From NCBI GenBank assembly GCA_050084515.1, contig CM114273.1:21576001-21640000 (forward strand): a stretch of DNA of 64,000 nucleotides, written 5' to 3'. Every line of letters starts with the position of its first letter. Position 1 is the stretch's first letter. The notes under the pieces are model-generated. The model searched no databases. It worked only from the letters and a program-made list of their open reading frames with translations, and was not told the origin of the DNA. Shown one piece after another: positions 47,822 through 61,241 of this stretch. The DNA is from Blasia pusilla (taxonomy: Eukaryota > Marchantiophyta > Marchantiopsida > Blasiales). The position numbers and the translations under genes were made by a program.

Positions 47822-47912
47822 TTTTGGAATGGGATCTCTTGTACAATCATATCATAACATTTTTATTTTGGAATGGATCGCTTGTACGATCATATCATAA
47901 CATTTTTATTTT
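47822..47912 (+). repeat. 44-bp tandem duplication
   Basis: Two copies of TTTTGGAATGG...CATATCATAACATTTTTA, differing by a few bases. Confidence 0.85.
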
Positions 47913-48764
47913 CCCTCATAAATAAAGATTTTGGTAAGGCCCAATTTCCCCCGAAAGAATAATTCCACGTGAGGTGAATGGCAGACAGCTTTGGGACGCT
48001 TTCCGGAGACCTGACCCCAGGCGGTTCCGGCGTGAGACGGTGACCAGTCAACCAGTCATGTTGTTCTCGTGTTGACCAGTCAGCCGGTCATGCTGGTGCC
48101 GTGGCGGAGGGAGAAATATCACGAAAGTTACTTCCTTAGCTGGGGGATGCTTTTATCTCTTGTAGTAGTGGGGTCCGTACCTCCACGCGTCGCTTTATTT
48201 TCTCCCCTCCCTCTTACACTATGGCCGGCCGGGTTTTCTTTCCAAAACGAAACAAAAGAAAAGACCAAATGTTACTACTTTCGTGAGGTCGTCTGTACAG
48301 TGACATAACATAAGAACATGTGTCCTCGCAGGCGGTTAGGGGTTAACGTAGTGGGGGGGGATGCTAGAGCCGTTTGTCCAAGTAGAAAAGAAGCTTTTTT
48401 ATGTCCGTCTGTAAAGAATCTTGAGCACATTGAGTCAAAGGATTTATCATTATTGCCTGAATATTATAATGCGATTAAAAAGGGCAATTAAAGTACACTA
48501 CGACGGATGCCGTATGTGATGGCATCACAACGAACACATTGAGGTTGACAGACAGACAGCCAGACAAACCGACCAAAGACGCAACAGATGCGAGATCTTA
48601 ACGGCGGTATTCTTATTTATTTATATTTATTTCGTATTTATTTAATCATGCCACCGCTTTCCAATTCTCCTATTAATTTCGAACAGCGGTTCTCTATCCT
48701 TGACTTCCCTTCGGTTCGCCCTAGTTCTTTGCCTTGTTGTAAGTAGCTCGAGCTATTTACTGAC

Positions 48765-48816
48765 TTCATTCCATTCCATTCCATTCCATTCAATTTCATT
48801 TCATTTCATTTCACTT
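48765..48816 (+). repeat. Pentanucleotide array (TTCCA)n then (TTTCA)n
   Basis: A run of CATTC units grades into CATTT units, with about ten pentamers in total. Confidence 0.9.
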
Positions 48817-51800
48817 CGCTTGGCTTGCTGGAAACTTGGTACAAGACTGGAGAAGGGAGTGGCCCTAAGGAGGAGGAGGAGGAGTAGTAGTCATGACTTT
48901 GGGAATAGAAGGGTACGAGAGTAAAAACTTTCCTGAGTCTTCTAGTTTTTTCAGGTTTGGGTAGTTAATGTTTCCTTTTCGCGGGAAGACGGGAGTCAGT
49001 GGAGCTCCATGGCATGGCCAGCTGGGTTGTGATTTACCAACACGTGAGATTGGAAACATGGCTTATAAATTAGACTTTCCTATGGTACCACACTTTCTTC
49101 ACGCGCTAGATCCTTCTATAATTGAAGATATCATTCCCAGCAACGCATATTCGAAGGGCGATGACATGCCCATGTCATCATATTTGCACCTCCTACACCA
49201 AGCCCTGGTGGGGATTCGATGACTATTTTCAGCTCACTCCCATGAGTATAATAATAAATAAGCAAATATTAAAGAGGGCGAGGCACATTCAATGTCCATA
49301 TATCATTGCGTCATAATGGAAACAACGATAGAAAATCATTCTCTTATAATTGTCTTCCGATATGTTCTACAAGTTGTCCTCGCCAATAATAAGTGAGGAT
49401 CATTGGTTTATAATCACTAGCCTAATGGAAATAACAGGCATTCTTTGTCAAAGTATTCTGTTCAGTTTCGGAAAAACGATGTCGGAGAAATTAGGTCTTT
49501 TTCGTTAAAATTTGAAAAAACCGGCCCTTGCTGTTAAAGGTCTTTAAAACAAACCGGCCTGTCTAAACAAAACCTGTGTGTGAAACAACATGCTAAGCCG
49601 CATTTACACAAAATTCTTAACTTCATTTTTCAATGAAATATTTTTTAATAATTTAAATTAAATAAAAATTATAATAGGTGTAAGTAAATTTTAATGACAT
49701 AAATATTTTATTTTTTTGGAGAAACTCGATATTTTGTACATGGCCTTTCTGACTAGTGTTTTCCCTCTTGAGAAAGGCTAGTAAAAATGACTAGTTAGTG
49801 CCCGTGATGGACCGTGCGCGATCATATGCATATATGCCCCCGTCCCGTGGGTATACGCCCTCTTGTGAATACGCGCACTGCCCCGTGTTAATACGACTCC
49901 TCTTCAAATACGCGTAGGGTCTAGGAACGCGTGTGGTGTTCCGGAGGTGTCGCCATGTCAGAACCGTAGCATAGACCACTCCGAAAATTATAGTATAGAT
50001 AAGAGGGCAGTAATAATATTAATGTTCTTATGGTTTTGGGTTTTCATTTTCATAGATTGAATCATATGGATCGTTCTCTTAAGAATATGCTCCACCATCT
50101 TAAGTAGTTTCCTTTATCAAGAACAAAAAAAGTGATGACATCATAGAATCACTCATGTACTCCTCTTGGCTAGACCGCAAAGAGAATCCCTCCCCGAGCC
50201 TCATGTGAGGAAGACATAGATCGGGTCCTAAGATCCACCTCATTGCACATCCCCTTAGATAGGGTCAACCAAGTAGTTATACGTCTCAAGTGTCAAGTTG
50301 CACAAATGCCATACCATCCTGCTAGGAAGCCTTGTCTTTGAGCCTTGACCTATCTCCTTTAATGAGGAAGAGTGTATAATTCATTCTATTCAATACCCTC
50401 CGCTATATTTAATTCTAGAGTTTTTTTTGGTTTATCCTAAGTATCCAACTCAAAACACTACTTTTGGCCCTCAACCCAAACTTATATTAGGTTTGGCTAA
50501 TTGGACTCCAATATGAGCTGGATAAGTCTCCTGGTTGTTTTGGCCTCCTCTTGAATCACCAATCTCACCTTTATCTCTTGTCTCACGTATCTAATGGCTA
50601 ATCGGCTATCTCAACTCATGCCTTTGTGTGTTGTAGATGATCTTGCCACCATTTGTGTTTTGTGACTAGTCTTATGGCACCCTTGCCCATTTTGATTGAC
50701 CCTTACTCCCGAGAATCTAGCCGTCAACTAAGAATTAAACTCAAGGTTCACTCATCCATCCTCGCTTACCCATAGTTCCCACAAGAGTTTCCATGTATTT
50801 CCTCTTACGACTTATCTTAAGGCGCGCGCTCGTCTCGACTAGTCCTAGCTTGTAACTTGGTTTGCGGAATTTTTCGTCTCAAGGATTGGTCTAAGTGTTT
50901 CTCTCATATCTTCACCTTTCTTTGGCGGATTCCTCCCCCATTACTAAAGGCAATGAGAATCCTGTCATAACTTGCCGCCCTCCTCGTCTTGATTTCACGC
51001 TGATGATTTCACTAAGGTTGATCCTCTTTTGACTCGCTTCGTGGATCCTCGCTGAATTTTGCATCTAAAGCTTAGAAATTCGCAATAGATGATCATTTTT
51101 TGCTTAGAAGCATTCATTCAACATGAATTTTTCTGATTATATTGGAATTAAAAAAATTTACCACCATAAAATTATTTTTTCTTCTATTTTTAAAATCCAA
51201 ATATGCTCTATTCTTTTTAAGATATAGTAAGGAATTTCTTTTACACACATAGCTTCACGTAATTTTGGGAATGAAAAAATAAGATTATTATCTCATAAAT
51301 TAGATTAGAAAAATATCTATACTTTTTGCCTTATTTTGTAAAGGAATGTTGGTAAATCATATCTCTTGCTTACAAATTTTATTTTAACTTTTTTTTTTAA
51401 ATTCATTTTATAAAAGATCAACTACATCATGCATACACTATCACACATAAGGGAGCAACTCACCTATATTTCTCTCAAAAAGAGGTAACATAAGTTAAAG
51501 GTTTGTCTCGTAAGGTAGAATATCAAGGAGTATTATTTGGGATATTATTGTTATAAATGCTATCAAATCACATCCTTGTAAAAAAAAAGTCAAGCTAGAA
51601 GATACCCTGCAAGTATTTTAGTCTTGATTCCTTATGTAACAAATTATGATAATTGGCGCGGCACCCATAATTCACAAAGCAACCTTTGTTGCTTTCCAAA
51701 TTCCAAGAACTTGTCAAAAATCTGAACCCAAATGTCACATCTTAATGGAACAAAGAATTCCCTATCCCTCTTCAAAGTATTTAAACTATATCTCCTCATA

Positions 51801-52757
51801 TTCAAAGCATATAACTTAGCATCATATATCCTTCCAAAGTGCAACAACGCTTGTGCAATTTCTTGAGTGCTCAAAACTTGTGGCCTTGAGCTTTCTTGTT
51901 CAAGTTTCAATTAGTAATGTGTTTAAGAAACTTTCATAGAGATTTTTTCCCTCTAAAGGCATTATTTTTTCATGGACACTCTATATTCGTAAGAAAGGCT
52001 AGCAAGTCTAACCTCTTGTTTGCTTCTTCGAATATAGAATCCAACTTATGAAGGTATTAGCGTCACGCAACTTTAGTGCATAGAGATAGTCCCTTCATTC
52101 TCATGGAAAATTTTTGATAGCTTAATAATCTATGCTTATTTGCATATGCTCAAACATGCACCTAATTTTTGGTTTTGGTCAAATATTCCAGTCCAATGCA
52201 TATGAAGGATGTTTAGTTTTCATATTGATTTCTAGTCTCCTAGTCTCAGCCCATGATTATTTTCAAGCCTTCCACTAAGTTTATTTCACTTAACAAGATC
52301 AAAGCACTCATCGTATTTTCAATTTTTTAAGAAACCTCCCAACCTTGATACATATGAAAAATTAAGACACCTAAATAAGTCTTTAATATCTATCCATATT
52401 CCATTTTCTAAGGTTGAAAATTTCAAAATCCCTTTTATTTACCCTAGGTTGGAATTCACGTTCTCAAGTCTTTCCACAAGACTAGTCTTATAGAAAGAGT
52501 TCCACCTCTTAGGGATATCCACTCATAATCACCTTTTCTATCTTATCTAAATTTTGAATGTTCTTACCTCATTGGGCTTAAATGCTCACATAATTTCTTT
52601 TAAATCCATATGCCCACGAATGAGGTCCGTGTGCATGATGCAAAATGCGGGAAATACTTCCCACATGCACATGTCTATCCCTCGCCCATCCCTACCCCAA
52701 CTTTTTGTCCTCATGCCTATCCCCACATTCTCACTAATGCCTCTTTTCCCCCCATCC

Positions 52758-52995
52758 ATGGTTTCACAAAAATGGACATGGGTTCAAGAGGTGGGACCCA
52801 CACTTATAGTCCATGATGGAAGGCAAGGCAAGGATGACTGGAGCAATGAGGGAGTATGGAACACGAAGGCAAGTAAGGGGAAGTAGAAAGAAGGGAAAGG
52901 TGGGGCTCATATGGAAAAGTCCTTGCATAGGACGGACATAAGTCCACGGACATGGACATATCCATGGACATGGACTTTGTCCACATGCAACCTTG
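52758..52995 (-). mobile_element. Non-autonomous hAT-type element (copy 2)
   Basis: 238 bp, a deleted relative of 38685-38990 in the opposite orientation. The ends are CAAGGTTGCA and, reversed, CATGGTTTCA. The flanking CCCCCATC at 52750-52757 and 52996-53003 is a perfect 8-bp target duplication. Confidence 0.9.
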
Positions 52996-53003
52996 CCCCC
53001 ATC

Positions 53004-54150
53004 CCATACCCCCACCCGCCTTGCCCATACTTGGGTGACCAGGGTTTCCAAAAATTCAAGGGTGGGGACAAGATGGCATGTCCAAACCTGATTGATCTGT
53101 AGATAGAAAAGCTTGTTTCTATGCAACGTTGCCCATTTCCCAATAAATGTTTTTAGCAAACAATCTGCATACTTATCTTTGCAAATATACTTTCGAGTCA
53201 AATCTCTAAAAGATTCTTTCTAAGACACCATCTCCTCTCCCTATAGCTTGCAAGAGTTTTCTACTAGCTCTACTCCCTTCTTTGCATTCCATATCTCCAT
53301 ATGAGAATGACTTTTAAAAGATTTTTTCCAATAGATAACGCATTTTCAAGGGATTTCTTGTATTTTTTAGAAAAAATACCCTATTGCGATCCCTATAGTA
53401 CTTAGAAAGTCTCACGACACTTAAGAAGAGAAAGTCTCGCTTTAACTAACCATCACAATTGTATGTTTTGAAATTCCATCTATAATGGTCCAATTTCCAT
53501 TTGAATCCTTCATCTCTTTAGCCATGATTGGGGTCCAATATGTTATTCATCAGTGTATAAACAAAGGTAACTTAATTTGAATTTTTGGACTTTTTCAACC
53601 AATGTCTGGATTTTTAGCGTTCATATACTATAAATTTCTTATTCATATAAAAGAATTTTAAGACTCTTGAAATTAACATTCGTGCATCTAAAAGTTGGTA
53701 ATTGATGAGAAAACCTAATATAACAAAGATGAAAGTAAGGATTTGGCTCTTGAGATTTTTTTCAAAAAAGAGTCCTCAAGAGTTTCAATAGATTTTTTGT
53801 TTATTTTTCTTGAGACTTCCAAACTAATATTACAATAGATACATTCACAAAGTGATACATACTTTTTCATATCAGCAAGGTAATGTGGATTGCATTTCTC
53901 AACAACAACATATCTACTTTGAAGTTTGAATGTCTCATCTTATGGTGAAGTGATCCTATAGGAGGTTAAGGCCTCCAAAATTTAATTGGATGTTCATTGA
54001 AATAAATTAGATTCTCTCAGAATCCACCCACACTAGGAATTTTCAAATCCAAACACTAGTTCTTCCACAACTCTAACAAGAGATCAACTATTAAAGCTAA
54101 AGGGAGGTTATCCTCTACCACTCAATGTCTTGCAACATCATTGACATCAA
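53004..54150. other. AT-rich spacer
   Basis: No feature recognised. Confidence 0.4.
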
Positions 54151-54155
54151 TGAGA

Positions 54156-54480
54156 TCATTGGGTTTCCTCTAGTCCAAGCCTTGAGGATATAGGTAAAAT
54201 CACTATTGCTAACCTATCATGTCCCTCATAACCGCTAATAAATATATAACCTTTATCCCAGTATCGCATGCAAGCCTCAATCTCTATAACATGTATAGAC
54301 CAAAACTCACGATTATCAACCACCAGAGGCCCCTCTAAATATTGGTACAAACTCCTCCATGTCATGAAAGGCTTGAATTATATTGGGGTTCATATCCCTT
54401 GGAAATCACTGTAGCTGTTGAAATCTTTGATGAATTCATCCAAATCCATGGTGCCTACTACACTGATAAAAGTGTCACAA
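54156..54480 (-). pseudogene. gag scrap of the same gypsy family
   Basis: On the minus strand DLDEFIKDF, then TWRSLYQYLEGPLVVDNREFW and EACMRYWDKGYIFISGYEG match the gag segment AWKGLFQQLEGPPMDDYHEF...WRQYWSPGYVSITHGG at about 10.6-10.8 kb. Confidence 0.65.
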
Positions 54481-55884
54481 GCCCCTATAGCCCATCTTAT
54501 CCACATCTCCCTACACTCAAAATTGGTTCAATTGACTGAAATATTCAATGACCACTATGATGTTATGGATGTAGGCTTGAGTGGCTCCACACCAAAATAC
54601 CCTTATTACCTCATTCAACTCCATGGAACTCCACTATTACGTACTCAATCTATTCCATTCCTCCAAATTAAAGAACAACTCCATGATGAAAATCTTACCC
54701 ACACTCTCAATCACTTGGATTCATCCTAATATAGTAATATCTCCACACTCTTTAACAACTTACCAAAGCTAATGGCAACACCAATGCATTCAAAAAATGT
54801 ACACTTGAGAAACCATCCTATACCCACAAACACCTTGCACTTGCAAGGAGACCATACTAAATACCTTTATCTCTATCCCTAACTATCATGATTGTACTCA
54901 CACTCAGCCAAACCATTTAGTCCATATCCAACTCAACCAACTCATTATCTCACTCATATTGGTGTCGCTCGGCCCGTCATTGGCGAGTTTAAAAAATTAT
55001 ATAAATTCATGATAGTTTGATGGATTGATGAAAATTATAGAAACATCATGTTGGAAAAATTGTAGGAAAAAGCAGGCTTGAATTAGAGGACATGGAAAAG
55101 TGATATAAAACCTTTTGAAAAAACTCATTGAAAGGTTTGTTTTCAAAAAATGCACCATTAAGAAAACATATAGAAATTAAATGAACCACCAAAAAATCAG
55201 AAAAAAACGAACTAGAAATGAGTTTCCAAAATATTGCATCATTAAAAATGCACGACCATCCTCCCCATATTATATTTCATTTAAATACCCCCAAATAATA
55301 TTTTCTCAGTATTTGAGAAATAACGTGTTTGATAAAATTCAACGATCAATCTTCTCAAAAAATGGTCATCTTTGCATTGGAAACAAATACCTTGTTTCCT
55401 GAAAACATGCTACCGCCTCTATGATGCTATGTGAATATGCCACCAATTAATCTTATACACAATCTTTTGAACAAAACATGATAAACCATAGGACATATCT
55501 CCTCAAGGCCATTCAATTGCCCACCTACACAATCCAAATTCCCCATGCCCTGCTCACATCTTTCTTGTATAAAATTAGAGTTAAAATGGCTGACCCAACC
55601 ATTTAATCCAATTACATTAGTGATTTAGTGAATGAATTCATAGAAGTATGACATAATTGAAACCTCATCTTCATATAGTAAGATGAAGTTTTTGATATGT
55701 GAGGTTAAAATTTTGATTGGAGATTTAGTATTCAACTTACAAGGCTTTTGAATACATATAGAATCAAAGATACACTAATATAAATTGGATAGCTAGAGAT
55801 TCACCTTCAAGTAAGATCTACATTCTAATAAGTTTTCACTTTTTTCAAGGGTTATAATAAGTTGGGCATAAAAAAAATAACCTC
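54481..55884. other. AT-rich spacer
   Basis: No feature recognised. Short frames only. Confidence 0.4.
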
Positions 55885-56454
55885 CTATAACATCCTCGAC
55901 TTTGTGAGGCTGTCCTCCAGTATCTCCAAATTTGCTTTGGTAGATCTCATAGGTCTATCCTAGTAGACGTGATAGCAAAGATATTAACCAATAGTTGATC
56001 AAATTTTGTATATGCGACTTTAGAGATACTAGAGGACAAGCTCAGGGAGTTGAGGATGACTTGTTGAGGCGACTGGTAACAAGAGAGAGTAGGTTTTCCC
56101 TTCTTTTTGGCTCATTTAGAGCTATATAGAGAAACTTATCATTTTGGGTAAGTTTTTTTTTTTTAGTATAGTTGAATTCCACTTTGGGAAGTGATCCTTG
56201 ATCCGATATAGCAGGTCAACAGCTAATGAGGTGATTTACGAGCATAGGTTATCGTGGAGAGAGCTTGAGAGCTCATTCTCGATCTCTTTGTTGAACCTCT
56301 TCGCATGAGGCGGCGGAGCTATGGTCCTCCTTGCCTTGTGTGTGTAACCCAAGCCTCTCATTAGGAGAGTGGGTTTGGTTTGACATGAGAGAGACATTTG
56401 TGTGCATCATGGAGAGATTATGTAAGAGATCTACTAGATTTACAAAGAAAGAAA
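55885..56454 (+). repeat. Solo LTR (type B2) with a fold-back start
   Basis: 56010-56454 matches the B2 LTR on the plus strand. 55885-55970 matches the LTR start on the minus strand, so arms 55891-55925 and 56022-56059 face each other. The terminal TG of the LTR is lost in the rearrangement. Confidence 0.7.
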
Positions 56455-56578
56455 TTTTTTGTGCTTCTTGTCTCGATGTTTGGATGCCATATATGAATTA
56501 CCATGGGATCGTGCATGTTTGTATGTATATGTGGTGACAACGATGCATGTTGTGTAACGATTTGTATACGCAAAACAA
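56455..56578 (+). repeat. Repeat 'A', copy 7
   Basis: Begins at GTGCTTCTTGTCTCGATGTT homology (compare 46050) and ends near CGCAAAACAAC. It follows the LTR, as at 2836. Confidence 0.65.
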
Positions 56579-59500
56579 CACTAATGCGTGATCCAAAGAT
56601 AATTTGTACTTCTTTTAGATCTTATCAAAGAATGAAAAGGTATAACATTTAATTTCATGGTTTGAAAGGTATTTATGATATATCTCCAAATTTGAATGAG
56701 TTCCTGGAATTTATTACAAATATCAATATTCATATGCTAAAAATCAAAATCACTTATGAGAAATTTTCACAATTCAATTTAATTATCAATCATGGCTACC
56801 TATGCTCTTCACACATGCCAACTTTACTTTGTTTGTATTTGAGCTTATTGGATCATCCAGGTATCTATCATCAATTGAAAGATGAGGGGGAAGTAAATCA
56901 TGGTAATTCCTATAGTATGTAAGTAGTTAACATGATTATTCAAAGTTGCCTATATGTGGTCCTAGTGGAATAATTTTTATGAATATTTTCTTATTTCCGT
57001 ATTTAAAGAAAATAATGTCCAAATCACATATTGGAGGGAGCACAAGACAAAAAGTTGTTTGTCAATAACATTTTACATAAGACAATTTGCATAAATCTAT
57101 GAGCCAATTGTTTGGCATAGAGGGATTGCGAATGTAAAATGCATTCATCATTAGAATTACTAACGGGCAGCCATATCGATGAGCCCTCGTTATGCTTGTA
57201 GAAAAAGGAAGCTACTCAAAAGTAACATGTTTTCATATGTGACCAATTTACTAAATATTTTACCAACGCTTAAGTTTCAAAATGAAACAAATTATCTCAA
57301 GACACATGCCAAATATTATAAGGATTTAATGAATCTAAGTGAAGATGGTCTCTTTGAAGAAAGAACTAGAGTAGAGCAAAATTTGACTTGAAATGTTGTT
57401 GGTGGGAGAATTATAATGTGACACCATTAGACACACTTTGAATTTATGGAGTCAAACTAGCAAAAAGATAACATAAAATAGTAAAGAGAGACTTCCCATT
57501 GAATATTTATAAGAATGAAATTCAAATATTTATTTGAAAAAAATGGTCATCTCTTTTCCCCTATTAAGTTTGGAAAAAAAAGAAGCTATCCTTTCCTTTT
57601 TCAAGTTCAATCTCTCGATTAAGAAAATTAATCACTCTCTTCAGTTTGAAATATTTTTTTTTTTAAAATTCTTCTTTTCCTTCCTCGCTTTTTCTTCCAA
57701 AGTATTATTTTATTTCCTTAATTAAAAAAATGAAAATTTAAAATAAATCAAAATATTTTCTACAGGAAAAAATAATACAAGGAAGACCCAGGAACTTTGC
57801 ATGAAGAGGAAATCCCCCTTTTCCAACGCCCATCTCTCCCTGTACAAAATTAAATCATTTCCAAATCCTTAAAAAAAATTAAGCTTTCATTATCCTATTC
57901 CCGATCTCATTTTAATCCCATAAATAAAATAAAATAAAATAAAACGTAGCATAATAACCTAATTTGTTCGTTTCAATTTTAATCTAGTCGAGTGTGAGAA
58001 ATTGAAAACTTTTTAAAATTTTCCGACACGTGGAGCGCATACATAGCTTCTAAGACGCAGCTGAAGCAAATAAAGCTATAATAATTATACGGGAAGAAAA
58101 TTGGAATAAAGTAGCTATCCTCCCCAAATAGCCATATGCGAGATAATAATTCCCACGCTAAATCTCAGAAGCGGAGAGCGGCGCTTTACACCCCAAATCG
58201 GGAGGACACTCCAGTTTAACGTGAAATCGGGCCTCTCTTCCCGTCCGCGGTGGGCCGGGAGCGGCATATGCTCCCCCCGTGCAGAACGGGCGCCACCCCG
58301 TGACGAATCATAAATAATAATAACTTTTGACAAAACCTAGATGGAGCACGGGTAGAATATCAGACTACTTATCACGGCTTGCCGTGCCTCTCATACCCGA
58401 AACACAGCGAGTACTTACTACTTCCTTTCGCATGGACGCGACAACCGCTTGCCTACTTCCGTCACTCTGTCAGAACGTGCCATCGCGACACCCATGTGAA
58501 TGTACCTTCTACCGTCGCCAGTGGCCAGACGCCCCGTCACCCTGAACGCCCGCGACCTCGTCATCCTGTGACTATGGTCGCAGTTCGATGAAGCAAATTC
58601 AGTCCAAAGTTTATCCAACACAGGTACCCCCTATAAAGCCCTTCCCGTCTATAGCTATAATCATCTCTCCGGGTGAATTAGGGCATCTCGAATTTGTGTC
58701 CATAAAATAAGATATGGATGAGATGCGTCTTAAATGGGATGTGGAAACACAGTCTTTGTGTATTTAGTTCACATCACGTGGAACATATGGCACCTAATAA
58801 GATAAAATACCCTTTTGACAAAGAGAGATATTGTCTTTGATTTACGATGGCTCTTGAGATGTCCCGAGACTTACGTCCCATTATATACGAGACGCCCTAT
58901 TGGTCGTCTACCTAAAGAACAGGCCAAGTAAAGTATGAGCACTTGTTCTTGATAATCCCCCACCCCAAGGGTTTTAATTTAGTGTTATGTAACCCCTCGT
59001 CTCGAATTGAAGTTGAAGGTTTGTCTCTTTGGTTCTCCCCCGGCTGGGTGTGATTTCTTCTGTCGGTCTTTGAATTACCCTTTGAATCATTTTCCGATCA
59101 ACCATACCATTCGAAAGATTAAAAGAATTTTTTTTTCCAAAAATGATCATCTATATTATTATAAGTCGCAACTTACATCTCATAATATTAGCAAATTGTT
59201 ATTTGATTAAAGTCTAATGGTTCTTCACCCATGCATGCTAATATATTTCCAATCATTTTTATTGGCATATTATATTCTACAAGAAAGAATATTAGTCATG
59301 AGATTTACAAGTTTTCTTTTTATATCTAAATCATTCGTGCGCCTTATGCACATATACATGATACAAAAGAAGAAGATATGAAAATGCACATGAAAGATAA
59401 ATGTGACTTCCGAGAACAGAAGAAATATGGGAAAAAATATATAACAACAAAAATAGGTTGGGGTGAATCATAAAACCAAAATGTGTACTCAATGTGTTTC

Positions 59501-60180
59501 ACGAGAGAGTAGGTTTTAGGGCACGCGCTTTAGGAGATTCTTAGGGAGAGCCACTAAAGTACAAGTTCATGATGGGGCCAAGACTATTCCCATTAACTGT
59601 AATAAATACAAAAAGAGTAGGATGGGGACACAATGAAGAGCATGCACATGGTGTGTTTCAGCGGTTGTGCACGAGACTTCAACTCGAGCTCTCGTCACAT
59701 GCAAGAAATCCAAAACAAACACTCCATTTCATCCCCCAAACTTCCTCTCTCCATGGCTTTTCTCCTAAATTCGCTCTTGTTGCTTGCACCGAGGAGTAAT
59801 ATCTCATGTGAGGAGGACCCTAGTTCGGCTAAGATAAGGTGATGAAGAGCTCCTCGCTTCCACAGCTTATTAGTTTCCCTCCGCTCGTATTATAGTCCCT
59901 TCAGTATGCGCATGCACTATTATTATTTGTCACTTTATGCTTCTCAACCCAACGAAAGAAGTGCGGGGTGCTACCCTTGAGCAATCAATTATGGCCACAT
60001 CATTTCGTGTCCTTTGGACTGATCGTAGAAACGAAAAGATAAGAGTCAGGGAGCAGAAAGAAAGAGGCAGGCGACTTCGACGAACGTAGTTTCGCAAGAC
60101 GACTATCAAGTTTCAACTTAGTGGATGGGGGGGGTCTGCAAGAAAGACGAAGGGAAGACGACGGACGGACAAGACAGTGC
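56579..60180. other. AT-rich spacer, GC-richer from 58 kb
   Basis: No gene seen. There is an (AAAAT)n run at 57922-57944. Short frames do not show domains or a splice chain. Confidence 0.4.
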
Positions 60181-61219
60181 CGCTGGCGTCGGTCCAAGTA
60201 CCAATGCGTCGTGTCAGCACTCCCGTTACTCCGTGTCCGCCGGGGAAAGTGAAAAGTAAGAAGTGAAAACGACGATGGTTGGACTCCGTGCCGGGGAGGA
60301 GGGACTACGGAGTGAACGAACGAACATGTCGGTCCAAGTACCGATGCGTGTCGACTCCGGGAGTCAGAAGGAGTGACACCTGTGAATACTCCCTCCTCCC
60401 TCGAGCGTAGGAAAGTCGAAGAGCGGCAGTCCCTGACCGACCGACGGACAGCGTTGCTGCCGGTGTCCGCTGGTGGTTATAGTTTACGTACGAACGACTA
60501 ACGGACTTCGCATGTACTGTACTCACGGAGGCTCGAAGCCCGAATACAACCGTGGGCCCTTGCCTTGCCTTGCAGCTTTATGAACCGAGAGATACTTCCT
60601 TCTGTCTCTTCCGTTGCCTCAACCGAACGTGGATTTTTTCATCGCTCCCGACTTTGCGTGCGCGCGTTTCCTTGTGCGGTCCGGATTCCGGCGCGGCGAC
60701 GTAGGAACGTGTTTCGCCGCAGGTTTCGCGTTGCGATGAAGGGAAGCGGCGTATTTGTACGATGTAAAGAGAGATTACGAGGACGCTACATAAATACTAC
60801 GTTCATACATACGCAACGGATTCCGTCTGCGACTGACAGATCGCAGAGTTGCGCCAGCCATGTGAAAGCACCTTAAATGAGAGCGGATAGATTTAAGCGG
60901 TGGGCGTGTCCATTCACTCACTTGACTTGACTTGGACTGTCTCCGTCTCCGCTTTCCACTACGTGGACGCTGCATGGAACTAGACGGGCGTCATTCCTGC
61001 TCTTCCCGTCTCTTTACACGGCGGCCTTTTTCCTCTCCCCCCCCCGATTGCATTCATTTCGCGATTCTCCTCTGCCTCACGACACTGGTCTGGGTCATTT
61101 CATTTCGACCCATGGGATCGGCTTCAAGTCTGCGTATCCCCTCAAAGGCCCTTTTGCGCTGCTTTTTCACCGGGTCGTATGACCAATTTAATTAAAGCTC
61201 AGTGGGGAGCGCGGGTGGT

Positions 61220-61241
61220 GGGGTGGGGGTAGGGGTAGGGG
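61220..61241 (+). other. G-quadruplex-forming motif
   Basis: Four runs of four or five G with 1-2-base loops (61220-61223, 61225-61229, 61232-61235, 61238-61241). Confidence 0.8.

Larger units (their letters stand above)
46501..52757. other. AT-rich and low-information spacer
   Basis: No supported gene. Contents include a 44-bp tandem duplication at 47822-47912 and a TTCCA/TTTCA pentanucleotide array at 48765-48816. GACCAGTCA-type direct repeats lie at 48040-48090, and there is a single minus-strand frame of 88 codons at 51644-51910 with no known domain. 48.0-49.3 kb and 49.8-51.0 kb are less AT-rich, but I saw no exon chain. Confidence 0.45.
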
